A DNA stretch of 64,000 nt from Treponema sp. (GTDB lineage Bacteria > Spirochaetota > Spirochaetia > Treponematales > Treponemataceae). Below are positions 27,458 through 36,289 of the stretch, one piece after another. A program made the translations under genes and the position numbers. Position 1 is the first letter of the stretch. The number at the start of each line of letters is the position of its first letter. Location of the stretch: assembly GCA_016286365.1 (NCBI GenBank), contig JAEESN010000002.1, positions 124,001 to 188,000 on the forward strand, read 5' to 3'. Under the pieces are notes generated by a model that saw nothing but the letters and a program-made list of their open reading frames with translations, ran no database searches and was not told the origin of the DNA.

Positions 27458-29377
27458 TTAAGTGCGCTGTGCGTGTTTAATGCGTTTTTCTTCGTAGAGC
27501 TTCTGGTCGGCCTGTTTTAAGAGCTTTGTAAGATCCGAATTTTCTGCCGAAAAAGGAACAAATCCAAGACTGATAGAAACTGTAAACGGAAGTTTATTTT
27601 CTTTAGAAAACTGTTCATTAAGTGTATTAATCTTACTTCGCACAATTTCGCTGTTTTCAAGAGTCATACCGTTTGCAACAATGGCAAATTCATCACCACT
27701 CAAACGACCGAATACATCTGACTGACGGAATGCAGCCTTAAAAACCTGCGCCTGAGTTTTAATTGCAAGGTCGCCCATTTCGTGGCCGTAAGTATCGTTA
27801 ATAATTTTAAGATTATCAAGGTCGCCAAAGCACACAATTCCAGTATTTTTTACGCTGAGCGAAAAGTTGATTAATTTTTGTCCATGCTCATAGAAACCGC
27901 GTCTGTTTAAAAGGGTTGTAAGTTCATCTGTTTTAGACTGAATATCCAGAGAAGAGTTATTTTCCAGAAGTTTTTCGTTTGCTTCTTCCAGGAAGTGCTG
28001 GATTTTCATTGTCTTTGTGTATTCATAATTCTGGATGATGGTTGTATCAAGCAGTTTTAAAGTGATGCTGTTTGCCGCAAAGTTTGGAGTACGGATTTTA
28101 CAGCACAGATATCCATATTGTAAATCTATGAGGTAGAGTGGCTGGAACATATAAACGCCGGCCGGAATTATATTTTTAGGGAAAAGCTGCTTCTTTGGTT
28201 TTACAACTAATCCGTTTTCGTAGTATTCAGAAACATTTCTGTCCGGATCAACATAGAATAAAAGTTTTGCATGGTCCGGGATTGTAAAATCATCTTCGCG
28301 GAGATTTGGAAGAGGATAATCAAGGAAGCAGCAGTAAACAGAATCATAACCCGAGCAGTCCATAAGGTTTACAAACGATTCGATGAATTCTTTTGTAGAA
28401 ATATTTCCGCGGATTAAATCCTGCATTGTGTCGATTCTTGTGAGGTCGTTGTAGTATTCCGGCTGAAGGGTTTTGCTCGAAAGGAACTGTTCGCTCAAGT
28501 CTATATCGGAGTTTGTAGAATGGCGGTAGATTACCTTAAGAGGAGTTTCAACCTGCTGCGAAACCTTTTTGCCTTTTAAGATATCGTGCATCATCTTTGC
28601 AGCAATTTCTCCCTGACCTTTAATCATCTGGTCTACGGTCGAAAGCGAAGGAGTAGTAAGACATGAATGCGATGTATTATCAAAACCAAAAACCATTACG
28701 TCTTCCGGAATCCTAAGTCCAAGTTCTTTAAGGGCATCCATAACACCAACAGCCATCATATCGTTTGCACAGATAATTGCATCAAAGTGTACGTCGTTTT
28801 TAGTAGGACAATCTCTAATTATAAAATCGTGGCCTGTCTGTGTTGTAAAATATGCGTGGAAGACATTTTTTTCGTTGTATGTAAGCCCGTGTTTCTTTAA
28901 GGCTTTTTTGTATGCTTCAAAGCGGTCAAGAGATTCAAGGGAGCCGGTTGGATTTCCAGACATAAAACCAATGTTCTTTCTGCCGTGTTCATTCTTAAGG
29001 TAACCGACAATCTCATCATAAATATTATTCGGATTAGAGAGCGTATAATAAGAACCAGGAATCTTTAAATCAAGACCGATGGAAACTATTTTTTTATTTT
29101 TAAATTTTCTGAAAACCTGACGGATTTCGTCTATGGTCATTATAAAATTATATGTATTCGAAACGATGATAATTCCGTCAATGTCGTCTGAAACAGCATA
29201 TTCAGCGCCGGCCCAGAATTGATATTCAGAAATACCGTACTGATAGTGAGGACTTCGGGTTTGAGTTATAAAAATGGTGACATCTTTTTTGTCTTTAAAA
29301 TATTCATAAATGCCCGACACAACTGTGGTAGCGTATTCAGAGGACATGCTATGAACAAATACTGCTATTTTTTTCAA
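27458..29377 (-). CDS. LacI-type ligand-binding domain fused to GGDEF (diguanylate cyclase), no HTH
   Basis: The 639-residue protein begins directly with LKKIAVFVHS, the first strand of a LacI/RbsB-type periplasmic-binding fold (to about residue 290, with LGLRIPEDVMVFGFDN typical of LacI regulators). A middle region (about 310-470) and a coiled stretch lead to a C-terminal GGDEF domain with SGDEF and an RxxD product-inhibition site (RQSD) five residues before it. Start choice: TTG at 29377 has AAGGAG 6 nt upstream; the ATG at 29470 would add 31 unrelated Cys/Tyr-rich residues and has no ribosome site. No helix-turn-helix precedes the sugar-binding part and no signal peptide is seen, so it should sense a cytoplasmic ligand and control cyclic di-GMP. 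Confidence 0.85.
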   Translation of the reverse strand: MKKIAVFVHSMSSEYATTVVSGIYEYFKDKKDVTIFITQTRSPHYQYGISEYQFWAGAEYAVSDDIDGIIIVSNTYNFIMTIDEIRQVFRKFKNKKIVSIGLDLKIPGSYYTLSNPNNIYDEIVGYLKNEHGRKNIGFMSGNPTGSLESLDRFEAYKKALKKHGLTYNEKNVFHAYFTTQTGHDFIIRDCPTKNDVHFDAIICANDMMAVGVMDALKELGLRIPEDVMVFGFDNTSHSCLTTPSLSTVDQMIKGQGEIAAKMMHDILKGKKVSQQVETPLKVIYRHSTNSDIDLSEQFLSSKTLQPEYYNDLTRIDTMQDLIRGNISTKEFIESFVNLMDCSGYDSVYCCFLDYPLPNLREDDFTIPDHAKLLFYVDPDRNVSEYYENGLVVKPKKQLFPKNIIPAGVYMFQPLYLIDLQYGYLCCKIRTPNFAANSITLKLLDTTIIQNYEYTKTMKIQHFLEEANEKLLENNSSLDIQSKTDELTTLLNRRGFYEHGQKLINFSLSVKNTGIVCFGDLDNLKIINDTYGHEMGDLAIKTQAQVFKAAFRQSDVFGRLSGDEFAIVANGMTLENSEIVRSKINTLNEQFSKENKLPFTVSISLGFVPFSAENSDLTKLLKQADQKLYEEKRIKHAQRT

Positions 29378-29524
29378 ACGCAGACTCCTTTTATCCTGTT
29401 CCAAAACCTTGTTATACAAAGAAAAGCATGCATAACACTTAATTTTAACACAGTAGAAAACTTTTAACAAATAAAATATACTTGTTTTGTAAAATTTTAA
29501 TTAATACCAAAAAAGAGGATATAA

Positions 29525-30385
29525 ATGAAAAAGATTATCAGTGGAAAGGTACGCGAAGTATACGATTTGGAAGATGGAAGAATGGTAATTGTTACAACAG
29601 ACAGAATTTCTGCTTTTGATGTAATTTTACCAACTATGGTTACAGACAAGGGAAAGGTTTTGAACGCTCTTGCTAATTTCTGGTTTAATTATACTTCCGA
29701 CATCGTAAATAATCATATGATTTCTACAGATTTAAAGGATATGCCGGCAGATTTCCAGAAGCCTGAATACGAAGGACGCACAATCCTCGTTAAAAAACTT
29801 AAGATGCTTCCTTACGAAATCATCGTACGCGGATACATGTTCGGTTCTATGTTCGAAGCTTATAAAAAAGACAAGACATTCCTTGGTCAGACATTCAACC
29901 GCGACTATCAGCAGGCAGAAAAGCTTGAAGAACCTATGGTAACACCTTCTACAAAAGCAGAAGAAGGTCACGACATCAACGTAACACTTCAGTTCATGAA
30001 GGATGATCTTGAAAAGAAATATCCTGGCAAAAATCTTGGAGAAAAAATTGAAAAAACTGCTCTTGCAATCTACAAAAAATGCTATGAGCACGCTTATAAA
30101 AATGGAATCATCATTGCAGATACAAAATTTGAATTTGGCCTGGATGAAAACGGCGAATTAACACTCGGCGACGAAGTTCTTACACCGGATTCAAGCCGCT
30201 TCTGGGATCTTTCTAAATATAAGATTGGAGAAAGTCCTGCATCTTACGACAAACAGTTCTTACGCGACTGGCTCAAAAACAATAATCTTGCAGGAGATCC
30301 AAATATTAAGGAAGTTCCTGCAGACGTAATTGCTACAACATCTGCAATTTATAAAGAATGTGAACAGAAAATCTGTCATAACTAA
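29525..30385 (+). CDS. purC: Phosphoribosylaminoimidazole-succinocarboxamide synthase
   Basis: The 286-residue protein matches SAICAR synthase throughout: SGKVREVYDL at the start (phosphate binding), TTDRISAFDVILP, then the KLKMLPYEIIVRGY strand and GxxLPDSS-like TPDSSRFWD near the end. It joins CAIR and aspartate in de novo purine synthesis using ATP. GAGGA lies upstream of the ATG. The 147-bp gap from the divergent sensor gene is AT-rich and shows no purine riboswitch. glmS follows after 53 bp. Confidence 0.96.
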   Translation: MKKIISGKVREVYDLEDGRMVIVTTDRISAFDVILPTMVTDKGKVLNALANFWFNYTSDIVNNHMISTDLKDMPADFQKPEYEGRTILVKKLKMLPYEIIVRGYMFGSMFEAYKKDKTFLGQTFNRDYQQAEKLEEPMVTPSTKAEEGHDINVTLQFMKDDLEKKYPGKNLGEKIEKTALAIYKKCYEHAYKNGIIIADTKFEFGLDENGELTLGDEVLTPDSSRFWDLSKYKIGESPASYDKQFLRDWLKNNNLAGDPNIKEVPADVIATTSAIYKECEQKICHN

Positions 30386-30438
30386 AAATAAAATTCAGGG
30401 AATCTGAATCTGGGAATCTTTTTGGGGAAGGCTGTTTT

Positions 30439-32280
30439 ATGTGTGGAATAGTTGGTTATGTAGGAGAAAAAGAAGCAACTCCGGTTTTAATTAATACTTT
30501 AAAAAAACTTGAATATCGAGGATACGATAGTGCCGGAATTGCAGTTTTATCTGATGAAAATATTGTTGTTCAGAAGGCCAAAGGTGCTTTAAAATTTCTT
30601 GAAGAACAGGTTTCTAAAGAATTTATTCGTGGAAGCATAGGAATTGGTCATACAAGATGGGCAACACACGGAGAACCAAGCGACATAAATGCTCATCCAC
30701 ATACAAATGTAAGCGGTTCCATTGCAGTAGTTCATAACGGAATTATCGAAAACTATGCAAAATTAAAAGAAAAGCTCCAGGCTCAGGGAATTGTATTCCG
30801 CAGTCAGACAGATACAGAAGTAATTGCACATCTTGTAAATTTTTATTACGAAGAAACCGGTGATATTTTTAAGGCCGTTCAGAAAACTTTGACTAAGCTC
30901 GAAGGAAGTTATGCCCTTGGAGTTTTATGTAAGGATTATCCGGACAGAATTGTTGCCGCAAGAAAAGACAGCCCGTTAATCGTTGGCCTTGGAGAAGGCG
31001 AAAACTTTATTGCCAGCGATGTTCCTGCCGTTCTGGAATACACACGCGAAGTATACTTCCTTGAACAGAAAGAAATGGCTGTTTTATACAATGACCACGT
31101 AGATTTATATACAGAAGATGGCGAAAAAGTAATCAGAAAGCCGTTCCACGTAGACTGGGATTTATCTTCTGCAGAAAAAAATGGTTATGCACACTTTATG
31201 CTCAAAGAAATTTACGAGCAGCCAAAAGCATTAACAGATACACTTCGTCCACGTCTTGTTGTAAATGGTAAAAAACCAGTAGATATTAAATTCGACGAAA
31301 TGGATTTTACCGAAGATTTTAAAAATGCCGACAGAGTTGTAATTACAGCCTGCGGAACAGCATACCATGCGGGTGTTGCAGCAAGATATATCTTCGAAAA
31401 GCTTGCCAGAGTTCCTGTTGTTGTAGATACAGCCAGTGAATTCCGTTACAGAGACCCTATCCTTACAAATAAAGATGTATTTATTGTAATAAGCCAGTCG
31501 GGGGAAACCGCCGATACGCTTGCTGCTTTAAGACTTGCCAAGGAGGCGGGTTCCAGAATTATTGCCATTACGAACTGTGTAGGTTCTACAGTCAGCCGCG
31601 AAGCACATAAAGTGATTTACACCTGGGCCGGTCCCGAAATCGCTGTTGCATCTACAAAAGCATATACAACTCAGCTCATGTGTCTTTATCTTCTTGCTTT
31701 AAAGATGGCAGAAATCAAGCAGGCAGTTACAAAATCAGAATACGAAAAGCTTTTGGAAGAACTTTCGACAATTCCTGAAAAATCTGAGCAGGTATTAAAA
31801 GATCAGAGTTCAATTCAGAAATTTGCATCGCTCAATTTTAATAAAAACAAGGTATTCTACATTGGACGACTTATAGACAGCGCATCCAGCCTTGAAAGTG
31901 CATTAAAATTAAAGGAGGTAAGTTACATGCATTCCGAAGCTTTTGCAGCCGGAGAATTAAAGCATGGACCAATCGCCTTAATCGACACAGATACACTTGT
32001 AGTTGCCCTTGCGACCCAGCGTGAATTATACGAAAAAATCAACAGCAATATTGTAGAGGTAAAGACAAGAGGTGCTTCGACTTTGGTAATCAGTCAGGGA
32101 AATACAGAGATTTTTAAAGACAGCGCAGATACTGTAATCACTATTCCCGAAACAGAAGATATTTTTGCTTCTATATTATCAATTATTCCGGCACAGCTTT
32201 TTGCATATTACTGTTCTGTATTAAAAGGCAATAATCCGGATCAGCCAAGAAACCTTGCAAAATCAGTTACTGTAGAGTAG
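30439..32280 (+). CDS. glmS: Glutamine--fructose-6-phosphate aminotransferase (isomerizing)
   Basis: The 613-residue protein begins MCGIVGYVG, so Cys2 is the N-terminal nucleophile of the glutaminase domain (about 1-225, with HTRWATHG and HNGIIENY). Two SIS domains follow (about 290-430 and 460-595) and the C-terminus ends LAKSVTVE as in GlmS. It makes glucosamine-6-phosphate for peptidoglycan and other envelope sugars. GGGGAAGG lies before the ATG. The 53-bp upstream gap is too short for a glmS ribozyme. A nucleoside/base deaminase gene follows after 11 bp. Confidence 0.97.
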   Translation: MCGIVGYVGEKEATPVLINTLKKLEYRGYDSAGIAVLSDENIVVQKAKGALKFLEEQVSKEFIRGSIGIGHTRWATHGEPSDINAHPHTNVSGSIAVVHNGIIENYAKLKEKLQAQGIVFRSQTDTEVIAHLVNFYYEETGDIFKAVQKTLTKLEGSYALGVLCKDYPDRIVAARKDSPLIVGLGEGENFIASDVPAVLEYTREVYFLEQKEMAVLYNDHVDLYTEDGEKVIRKPFHVDWDLSSAEKNGYAHFMLKEIYEQPKALTDTLRPRLVVNGKKPVDIKFDEMDFTEDFKNADRVVITACGTAYHAGVAARYIFEKLARVPVVVDTASEFRYRDPILTNKDVFIVISQSGETADTLAALRLAKEAGSRIIAITNCVGSTVSREAHKVIYTWAGPEIAVASTKAYTTQLMCLYLLALKMAEIKQAVTKSEYEKLLEELSTIPEKSEQVLKDQSSIQKFASLNFNKNKVFYIGRLIDSASSLESALKLKEVSYMHSEAFAAGELKHGPIALIDTDTLVVALATQRELYEKINSNIVEVKTRGASTLVISQGNTEIFKDSADTVITIPETEDIFASILSIIPAQLFAYYCSVLKGNNPDQPRNLAKSVTVE

Positions 32281-32291
32281 GAGCTTTTAAG

Positions 32292-32777
32292 ATGATTCAG
32301 CCGGCAGATTATAAGGCAGAAAATGAATATATGCAGATGGCGATTGAAGAAGCCCGCGAAGGAATTTACAATCAGCATGGTGGACCTTTTGGAAGTGTGA
32401 TTGTAAAGGACGGAAAGGTTATAGGGAAGGGTCATAACTGCGTTTTAAAGGATAAGGATTCAACCTGTCATGGGGAAATTGCGGCAATCAGAAATGCGGA
32501 AAAAAATATCGACAGTTATGATTTATCCGGTGCTGTTTTATATACAACCGGCGAACCCTGCTCCATGTGTCTTGCAGCCTGTGTGTGGGCAAATATCGAA
32601 AAAGTTTATTATGGCTGCGATATCAAAGATAATTCTCTTATAGGATTTCGCGACAGTGCCCTTGATAAACTTTTTGGCGGACGAATTGCCTTTAATGATT
32701 TTCTTGTTCAGATTGACCGCGAAGCCTGTCTTAAACTTTTTGATGAATATAACGCCCTCGATAAAACTATATATTAA
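32292..32777 (+). CDS. Cytidine/deoxycytidylate-type deaminase, guanine deaminase-like
   Basis: The 161-residue protein has the zinc-deaminase motifs CHGE (His and the catalytic Glu) and EPCSMC (two zinc Cys), with GGPFGSVIVKDG upstream. Length and overall sequence resemble Bacillus GuaD-type guanine deaminases more than tRNA adenosine deaminase TadA, which lacks the long C-terminal extension seen here. It would convert guanine to xanthine. AGGAG lies before the ATG, and it is probably co-transcribed with glmS. Confidence 0.82.
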   Translation: MIQPADYKAENEYMQMAIEEAREGIYNQHGGPFGSVIVKDGKVIGKGHNCVLKDKDSTCHGEIAAIRNAEKNIDSYDLSGAVLYTTGEPCSMCLAACVWANIEKVYYGCDIKDNSLIGFRDSALDKLFGGRIAFNDFLVQIDREACLKLFDEYNALDKTIY

Positions 32778-32798
32778 TGTTTAAAAATCCATATAGTG

Positions 32799-32807
32799 TG
32801 ATATAAT
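32799..32807 (+). promoter_or_regulatory. Extended -10 promoter immediately before a GGDEF gene
   Basis: TGATATAAT ends 7 nt before the ATG of the next gene, so transcription would start at or next to the start codon. No ribosome-binding site is present, which predicts a leaderless mRNA. Confidence 0.6.
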
Positions 32808-32814
32808 TATAAAA

Positions 32815-34476
32815 ATGGATTTATCCGAATCACTGTTTAAGAAAAATATCAGGGATGCGAATATTTTTGCTTCAAAAATGATGATTGTTCTTGTCATCAT
32901 TTCGTTCGTTTGTACTATTTTTTACGGCTCTAATTTTTCTGCAAACCAGACTGATGCATCCGTTAGAACAATGCTTCTCATCCTGGCCCTTATCCCCGAA
33001 ACGATTGTTTTGCTTGTGGGAATTTTTGTTATGTCTAAAAAGGGCGAAGGAAAATTAATTCCATATGTCATTGCATTCTGTCTTATTCTTCTTGCAGTTT
33101 TCGGTTCTTTAAGCCTTAGGGAAATCATCTGGCCACTTTTTATTTTTTGTGTGGCATATTCCATCCGTTACTGTAATCACAAATTTACAATCACTCTTGG
33201 AATAATCTGTATGGTTATAATCGTTGCAGAGACCCTTTTACTGATTCCTTTCGGATTTGCTACAGGTTATTTAAATATGAATCTGGTGGAACTCGCCGAA
33301 GATGCAAATCTCCCTGTAAAAGCTGAATATTATGGTCTTTTTAATGCAGTAACTCAGTATGGAAAGATAAATGAAGGACTACTTTACGAAGAGGCAATCA
33401 TAGATATAATTGCGCCGCTTGGTATTTTTGGTTTTATTACGGTTGTTTTTGGATATGTTGCAAAATATAACGAAAGAAAGGTAAAAACTCAGATAAACGA
33501 TCTTGAAAGCATTTATGAATTTCAAAAGATTACCGAAGAAGCAGGAATAGAACTCTGGAGTATTCAGACTCCTAATGATAATGATCCGCAGATGCACGTA
33601 AGCGAAAAACTTCTTTCATTTTTGATGATAGAAGAGCTTGAAGATTTTACTGAGCGTGATATTTATAAATACTGGTTTTCACATATCAAAGGCTCTTCAG
33701 TTTCTTCTGTTTTAAACTTTTTCGAAGAGATGCAGACTAAAGGAAAATCCGAAATCACTTATGTGTGGTGCCATCCTCAACGTGGAGAAGTTTTTGTACG
33801 ATGGGGCGGTTATTCAGAAAAAAACGGCAACAACGGATATATTTTCCGCGGCTATCACCTTGATGTAAACGACACGGTAACTTCGGATATCAAACAGAAA
33901 CAGATGCTCCGCGATGCCCTGGAAGAAGCAAAAAAGCAGAAAAAGATGTTCGAGGAAGCCCTTGAAAAATATAAAAAAGCCGATAACGACCGCCGAACAG
34001 ACTTTTTGACCGGACTCAGAAACCGACAGGATATGTTTGAACTTTTACAGGATGCCTTAAATGGTGTTGTAAAAAATATCACAAGCATGTTCATGATGGA
34101 TATTGATAATTTTAAGATGCTCAACGACACCTACGGACACGGAACCGGCGATGAATGCCTTAAAAAAATCGGTGCCGCCCTGCTCAAATATGGAAAAAAG
34201 AATAATATGTATTTCTTCCGCTACGGTGGCGAAGAGATGCTTGGAATAAGCTTTAAAAATAAAAAAACGCCTGCCACAATTGCAGATGACCTTGTAAATC
34301 TTGTCCGCGACCTTAAAATCAAACGAACCGACGTCCCAACCGGCTGCGTCACAATCAGCGTAGGCTACACCTCCGACAACCGCCGCTACGAAAAAATGAT
34401 CGACAAAGCCGACACCGCCATGTACTCCGCCAAAAAACTCGGCAAAAACAGAGCGGTGTGCTTTGAGGAGTTATGA
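32815..34476 (+). CDS. Membrane diguanylate cyclase with PAS-like domain
   Basis: The 553-residue protein has an N-terminal membrane domain of about six helices (residues 20-220), a PAS-like region (about 235-355), a coiled coil rich in Lys, Glu and Gln (about 360-385) and a C-terminal GGDEF domain. The active-site loop reads RYGGEEM; the usual final Phe is Met, a mild change that need not abolish activity. Asp and Asn of the MMDIDNFKMLND segment are present. It should sense a membrane or external cue and make cyclic di-GMP. The last ~30 codons turn GC-rich compared with the rest of the gene. It abuts arfB. Confidence 0.86.
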   Translation: MDLSESLFKKNIRDANIFASKMMIVLVIISFVCTIFYGSNFSANQTDASVRTMLLILALIPETIVLLVGIFVMSKKGEGKLIPYVIAFCLILLAVFGSLSLREIIWPLFIFCVAYSIRYCNHKFTITLGIICMVIIVAETLLLIPFGFATGYLNMNLVELAEDANLPVKAEYYGLFNAVTQYGKINEGLLYEEAIIDIIAPLGIFGFITVVFGYVAKYNERKVKTQINDLESIYEFQKITEEAGIELWSIQTPNDNDPQMHVSEKLLSFLMIEELEDFTERDIYKYWFSHIKGSSVSSVLNFFEEMQTKGKSEITYVWCHPQRGEVFVRWGGYSEKNGNNGYIFRGYHLDVNDTVTSDIKQKQMLRDALEEAKKQKKMFEEALEKYKKADNDRRTDFLTGLRNRQDMFELLQDALNGVVKNITSMFMMDIDNFKMLNDTYGHGTGDECLKKIGAALLKYGKKNNMYFFRYGGEEMLGISFKNKKTPATIADDLVNLVRDLKIKRTDVPTGCVTISVGYTSDNRRYEKMIDKADTAMYSAKKLGKNRAVCFEEL

Positions 34477-34479
34477 TGG

Positions 34480-34929
34480 GTGGTGGAAGTTCAAAGGCTT
34501 GAAAGAGCTTATAAAGGAATGAACCGGGCGAAACTTCATGAATCTATAATCAATAATTCTCAAATGACTTTTGCCCGCAGTGGAGGTAACGGCGGTCAGA
34601 ATGTAAATAAGGTGAATACCAAAGTTCATCTGGTTATTCCTGTTACTTCTCTTGGTGGACTTAGTGATGTTGAAGTTATTCGGCTTCGTTCTAAGCTGGC
34701 GGGTATTATTAATAAAGAGGACTGTCTTTTTCTTGATGTTGATGATGAACGATATCAGGAACGTAACCGAGAAATTGCACTATCCCGGCTGGAAAACAGA
34801 ATTGTTCAGGCTCTGGTTATTCCTAAAAAGCGAATCAAAACAAAGCCAACGCGTGCCAGCAAAGAACGAAAATTAAAGTTGAAAAGAATCCGAAGTGAAA
34901 TAAAGAAAAATCGCGGGAAGATTATATAA
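34480..34929 (+). CDS. arfB: Peptidyl-tRNA hydrolase ArfB (GGQ ribosome-rescue factor)
   Basis: The 149-residue protein carries the class-I release-factor catalytic segment RSGGNGGQNVNKVNTK and ends in a basic tail (KTKPTRASKERKLKLKRIRS...), the form of ArfB/YaeJ. It lacks the codon-recognition domains of RF1/RF2. ArfB rescues ribosomes stalled on non-stop messages by entering the empty mRNA channel with its basic tail. GAGGAG lies 9 nt before the GTG at 34480, which follows the GGDEF stop by 3 bp. It ends 14 bp from the convergent first gene of the island side. Confidence 0.88.
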   Translation: MVEVQRLERAYKGMNRAKLHESIINNSQMTFARSGGNGGQNVNKVNTKVHLVIPVTSLGGLSDVEVIRLRSKLAGIINKEDCLFLDVDDERYQERNREIALSRLENRIVQALVIPKKRIKTKPTRASKERKLKLKRIRSEIKKNRGKII

Positions 34930-34943
34930 AATAACGAGACAAA

Positions 34944-35696
34944 TTATTCTGTTTCAAAATATTCATTGATAGCTTTTGACAATTCAATTTTAGTCTGAGC
35001 TCGAATTTGTTTGTGTTGGACATTCCGTTCCCATTTGCGGTAGCGGCTTGTTTTCCAGCCTTCATAATGCCAGAGTTCACATTCTCTTTTGTAATTGAGC
35101 CAATTATCAAGTTTTTTCTTCTCTGATAAAGCTTGGCCATCAGGAATATAGAGACGATTCCAAAAGAGTTTTTCTTCATATTCACGGACATAAGTTCTTG
35201 GGATATCAGGATGATAGATGTAAACAGGATTACCGTGTTTGTCATATTCCTTAAATCCCTGAACAAAATATTTTTTTGCTGATTCACTCATTTTTACAAA
35301 ATCTTTTTCACAAATATCCAGAAGTTTAAGATGTCCTTTCTTAAAGACTTTGTTCTGGAAATATTCGCTTTCAAATTCATCCTTTTCATAGCAATCCCAA
35401 TAAAAAAGATTATTTCTGAATTCGCATCGATAGCTTTTTAAATTGCACAATCTGAATGGCTTATCAGAAAAACGAAACCAAGAAGTAGCGGCTGCAATTG
35501 CCTCTGCAAGACCATCATCTCGATTTTTCAATGAATCTACTGGAATAAGCTTGATTCTATATCCAATAAGCATTCTGGGAATTTCAATATAATTATCTTC
35601 ATCATCCTTGCGATTGGATAATTCGTTCCTTTTTTTATCGATAGCGAGCAGATGTTTATAATAGGCCAGCTGTTCTTTACTTTTTGTAGGACGCAT
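34944..35696 (-). CDS. Uncharacterised protein at the island edge
   Basis: I do not recognise this family. The open frame extends to 35972, but the upstream part is antisense to a macro-domain remnant and crosses a terminator hairpin, so I place the start at ATG 35696 (250 residues); ATG 35768 is the alternative. The protein is rich in Lys, Tyr, Trp, Glu and Asn, with no membrane segment. It has several aromatic clusters such as FYWDCYEKDEF and WHYEGWKTSRYRKW, which look like a real protein rather than noise. It is the last gene on the minus-strand side of the defence island. Confidence 0.5.
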   Translation of the reverse strand: MRPTKSKEQLAYYKHLLAIDKKRNELSNRKDDEDNYIEIPRMLIGYRIKLIPVDSLKNRDDGLAEAIAAATSWFRFSDKPFRLCNLKSYRCEFRNNLFYWDCYEKDEFESEYFQNKVFKKGHLKLLDICEKDFVKMSESAKKYFVQGFKEYDKHGNPVYIYHPDIPRTYVREYEEKLFWNRLYIPDGQALSEKKKLDNWLNYKRECELWHYEGWKTSRYRKWERNVQHKQIRAQTKIELSKAINEYFETE

Positions 35697-35751
35697 ATAT
35701 AAAGGGTAGCACTGATTTGGATGAAAATCTGTAAACTTGTAGTTTAAAATG

Positions 35752-35844
35752 TGATATAATAAAATCATCAGGCTGTAGCTTACCTGAGCGCTACAATTTG
35801 TTGATGAATAATTGTTAAAAAAATAGTCCATTGGACTTTTTTTT
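35752..35844 (+). ncRNA. Candidate small RNA or attenuated leader with its own promoter and terminator
   Basis: TGATATAAT (35752-35760) is an extended -10 box. Starting about 7 nt later, a transcript would contain a TGTAGC...GCTACA hairpin (about 35774-35795) and end at AGTCC-ATT-GGACT followed by eight T (35825-35844), a length of about 75-80 nt. No open reading frame explains it. It precedes the broken macro-domain gene, so it could be that gene's former leader with a terminator rather than a free RNA. Confidence 0.4.
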
Positions 35845-35846
35845 AA
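35815..35846. terminator. Compact terminator hairpin, active-looking in both directions
   Basis: AGTCC (35825-35829), loop ATT, GGACT (35833-35837), with an A-run before (35817-35823) and a T-run after (35837-35844). Either strand gives a stem followed by U residues. On the minus strand it separates the hsdM side from the gene starting at 35696. Confidence 0.6.
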
Positions 35847-35889
35847 TAATTTACAATTATATAAGGATTCAAGTCCGATCAGCTCCAAT

Positions 35890-36289
35890 ATGGGAAAAAT
35901 CAAAATTATCAAAGGTGACATCACAAGACTGCGCTGCGATGCAATCGTTAATGCTGCAAATTCTTCCGTCACGCTTTGTTATTCGCACAGTTGGACCGAT
36001 TTATTGCCGGTATAGTGCGGCCGAGACCGAAACGCTTTTGACTGCGTGCTATGAAAACTCCCTGAAGCTTGCCCGTGTGAAGGAGCTTAAGACTGTGGCC
36101 TTTCCTCTGATTTCTGTGGGTGTGTATGGGTATCCGCAGAGAGAGGCAATTAGGGTGGCAATTGAGATAATGAAACTGCATCAGGATGATTTTGATGAGA
36201 TTACGCTGGTGCTGTTTGGGGAACGGGAGTTTGGATTTGCGGGAGAGAATTATCCGGAATTTATTTCAACTCCTTCTTCAACTCGTTAA
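35890..36289 (+). pseudogene. Macro-domain (ADP-ribose-binding) protein, broken by internal deletion
   Basis: From ATG 35890 the frame reads MGKIKIIKGDITRLRCDAIV then NAANSS, the exact start of a macro domain, but soon ends at a TAG. The C-terminal half resumes in another frame from about 35963: LPSRFVIRTVGPIY then AFPLISVGVYGYP and TLVLFG, again macro-domain sequence. Comparison with the family shows that the stretch between NAANSS and the VIHTVGP strand is missing, roughly 45 residues including the Gly-rich ADP-ribose loop, and that the junction shifts frame. The product cannot be functional. Macro proteins remove ADP-ribose or O-acetyl-ADP-ribose. The 3' end overlaps the end of hsdM on the other strand. 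Confidence 0.85.

Noticed and set aside
29378-29524. Purine riboswitch before purC
   Set aside because: The leader is AT-rich with no three-helix purine aptamer pattern that I could fold.
30386-30438. glmS ribozyme before glmS
   Set aside because: The gap is only 53 bp, far too short for the ribozyme core, and an ordinary ribosome site is present.
35697-35972. N-terminal extension of the uncharacterised protein on the minus strand
   Set aside because: It is antisense to the macro-domain remnant and runs through a terminator hairpin and an opposite promoter; the extension has no domain-like sequence.
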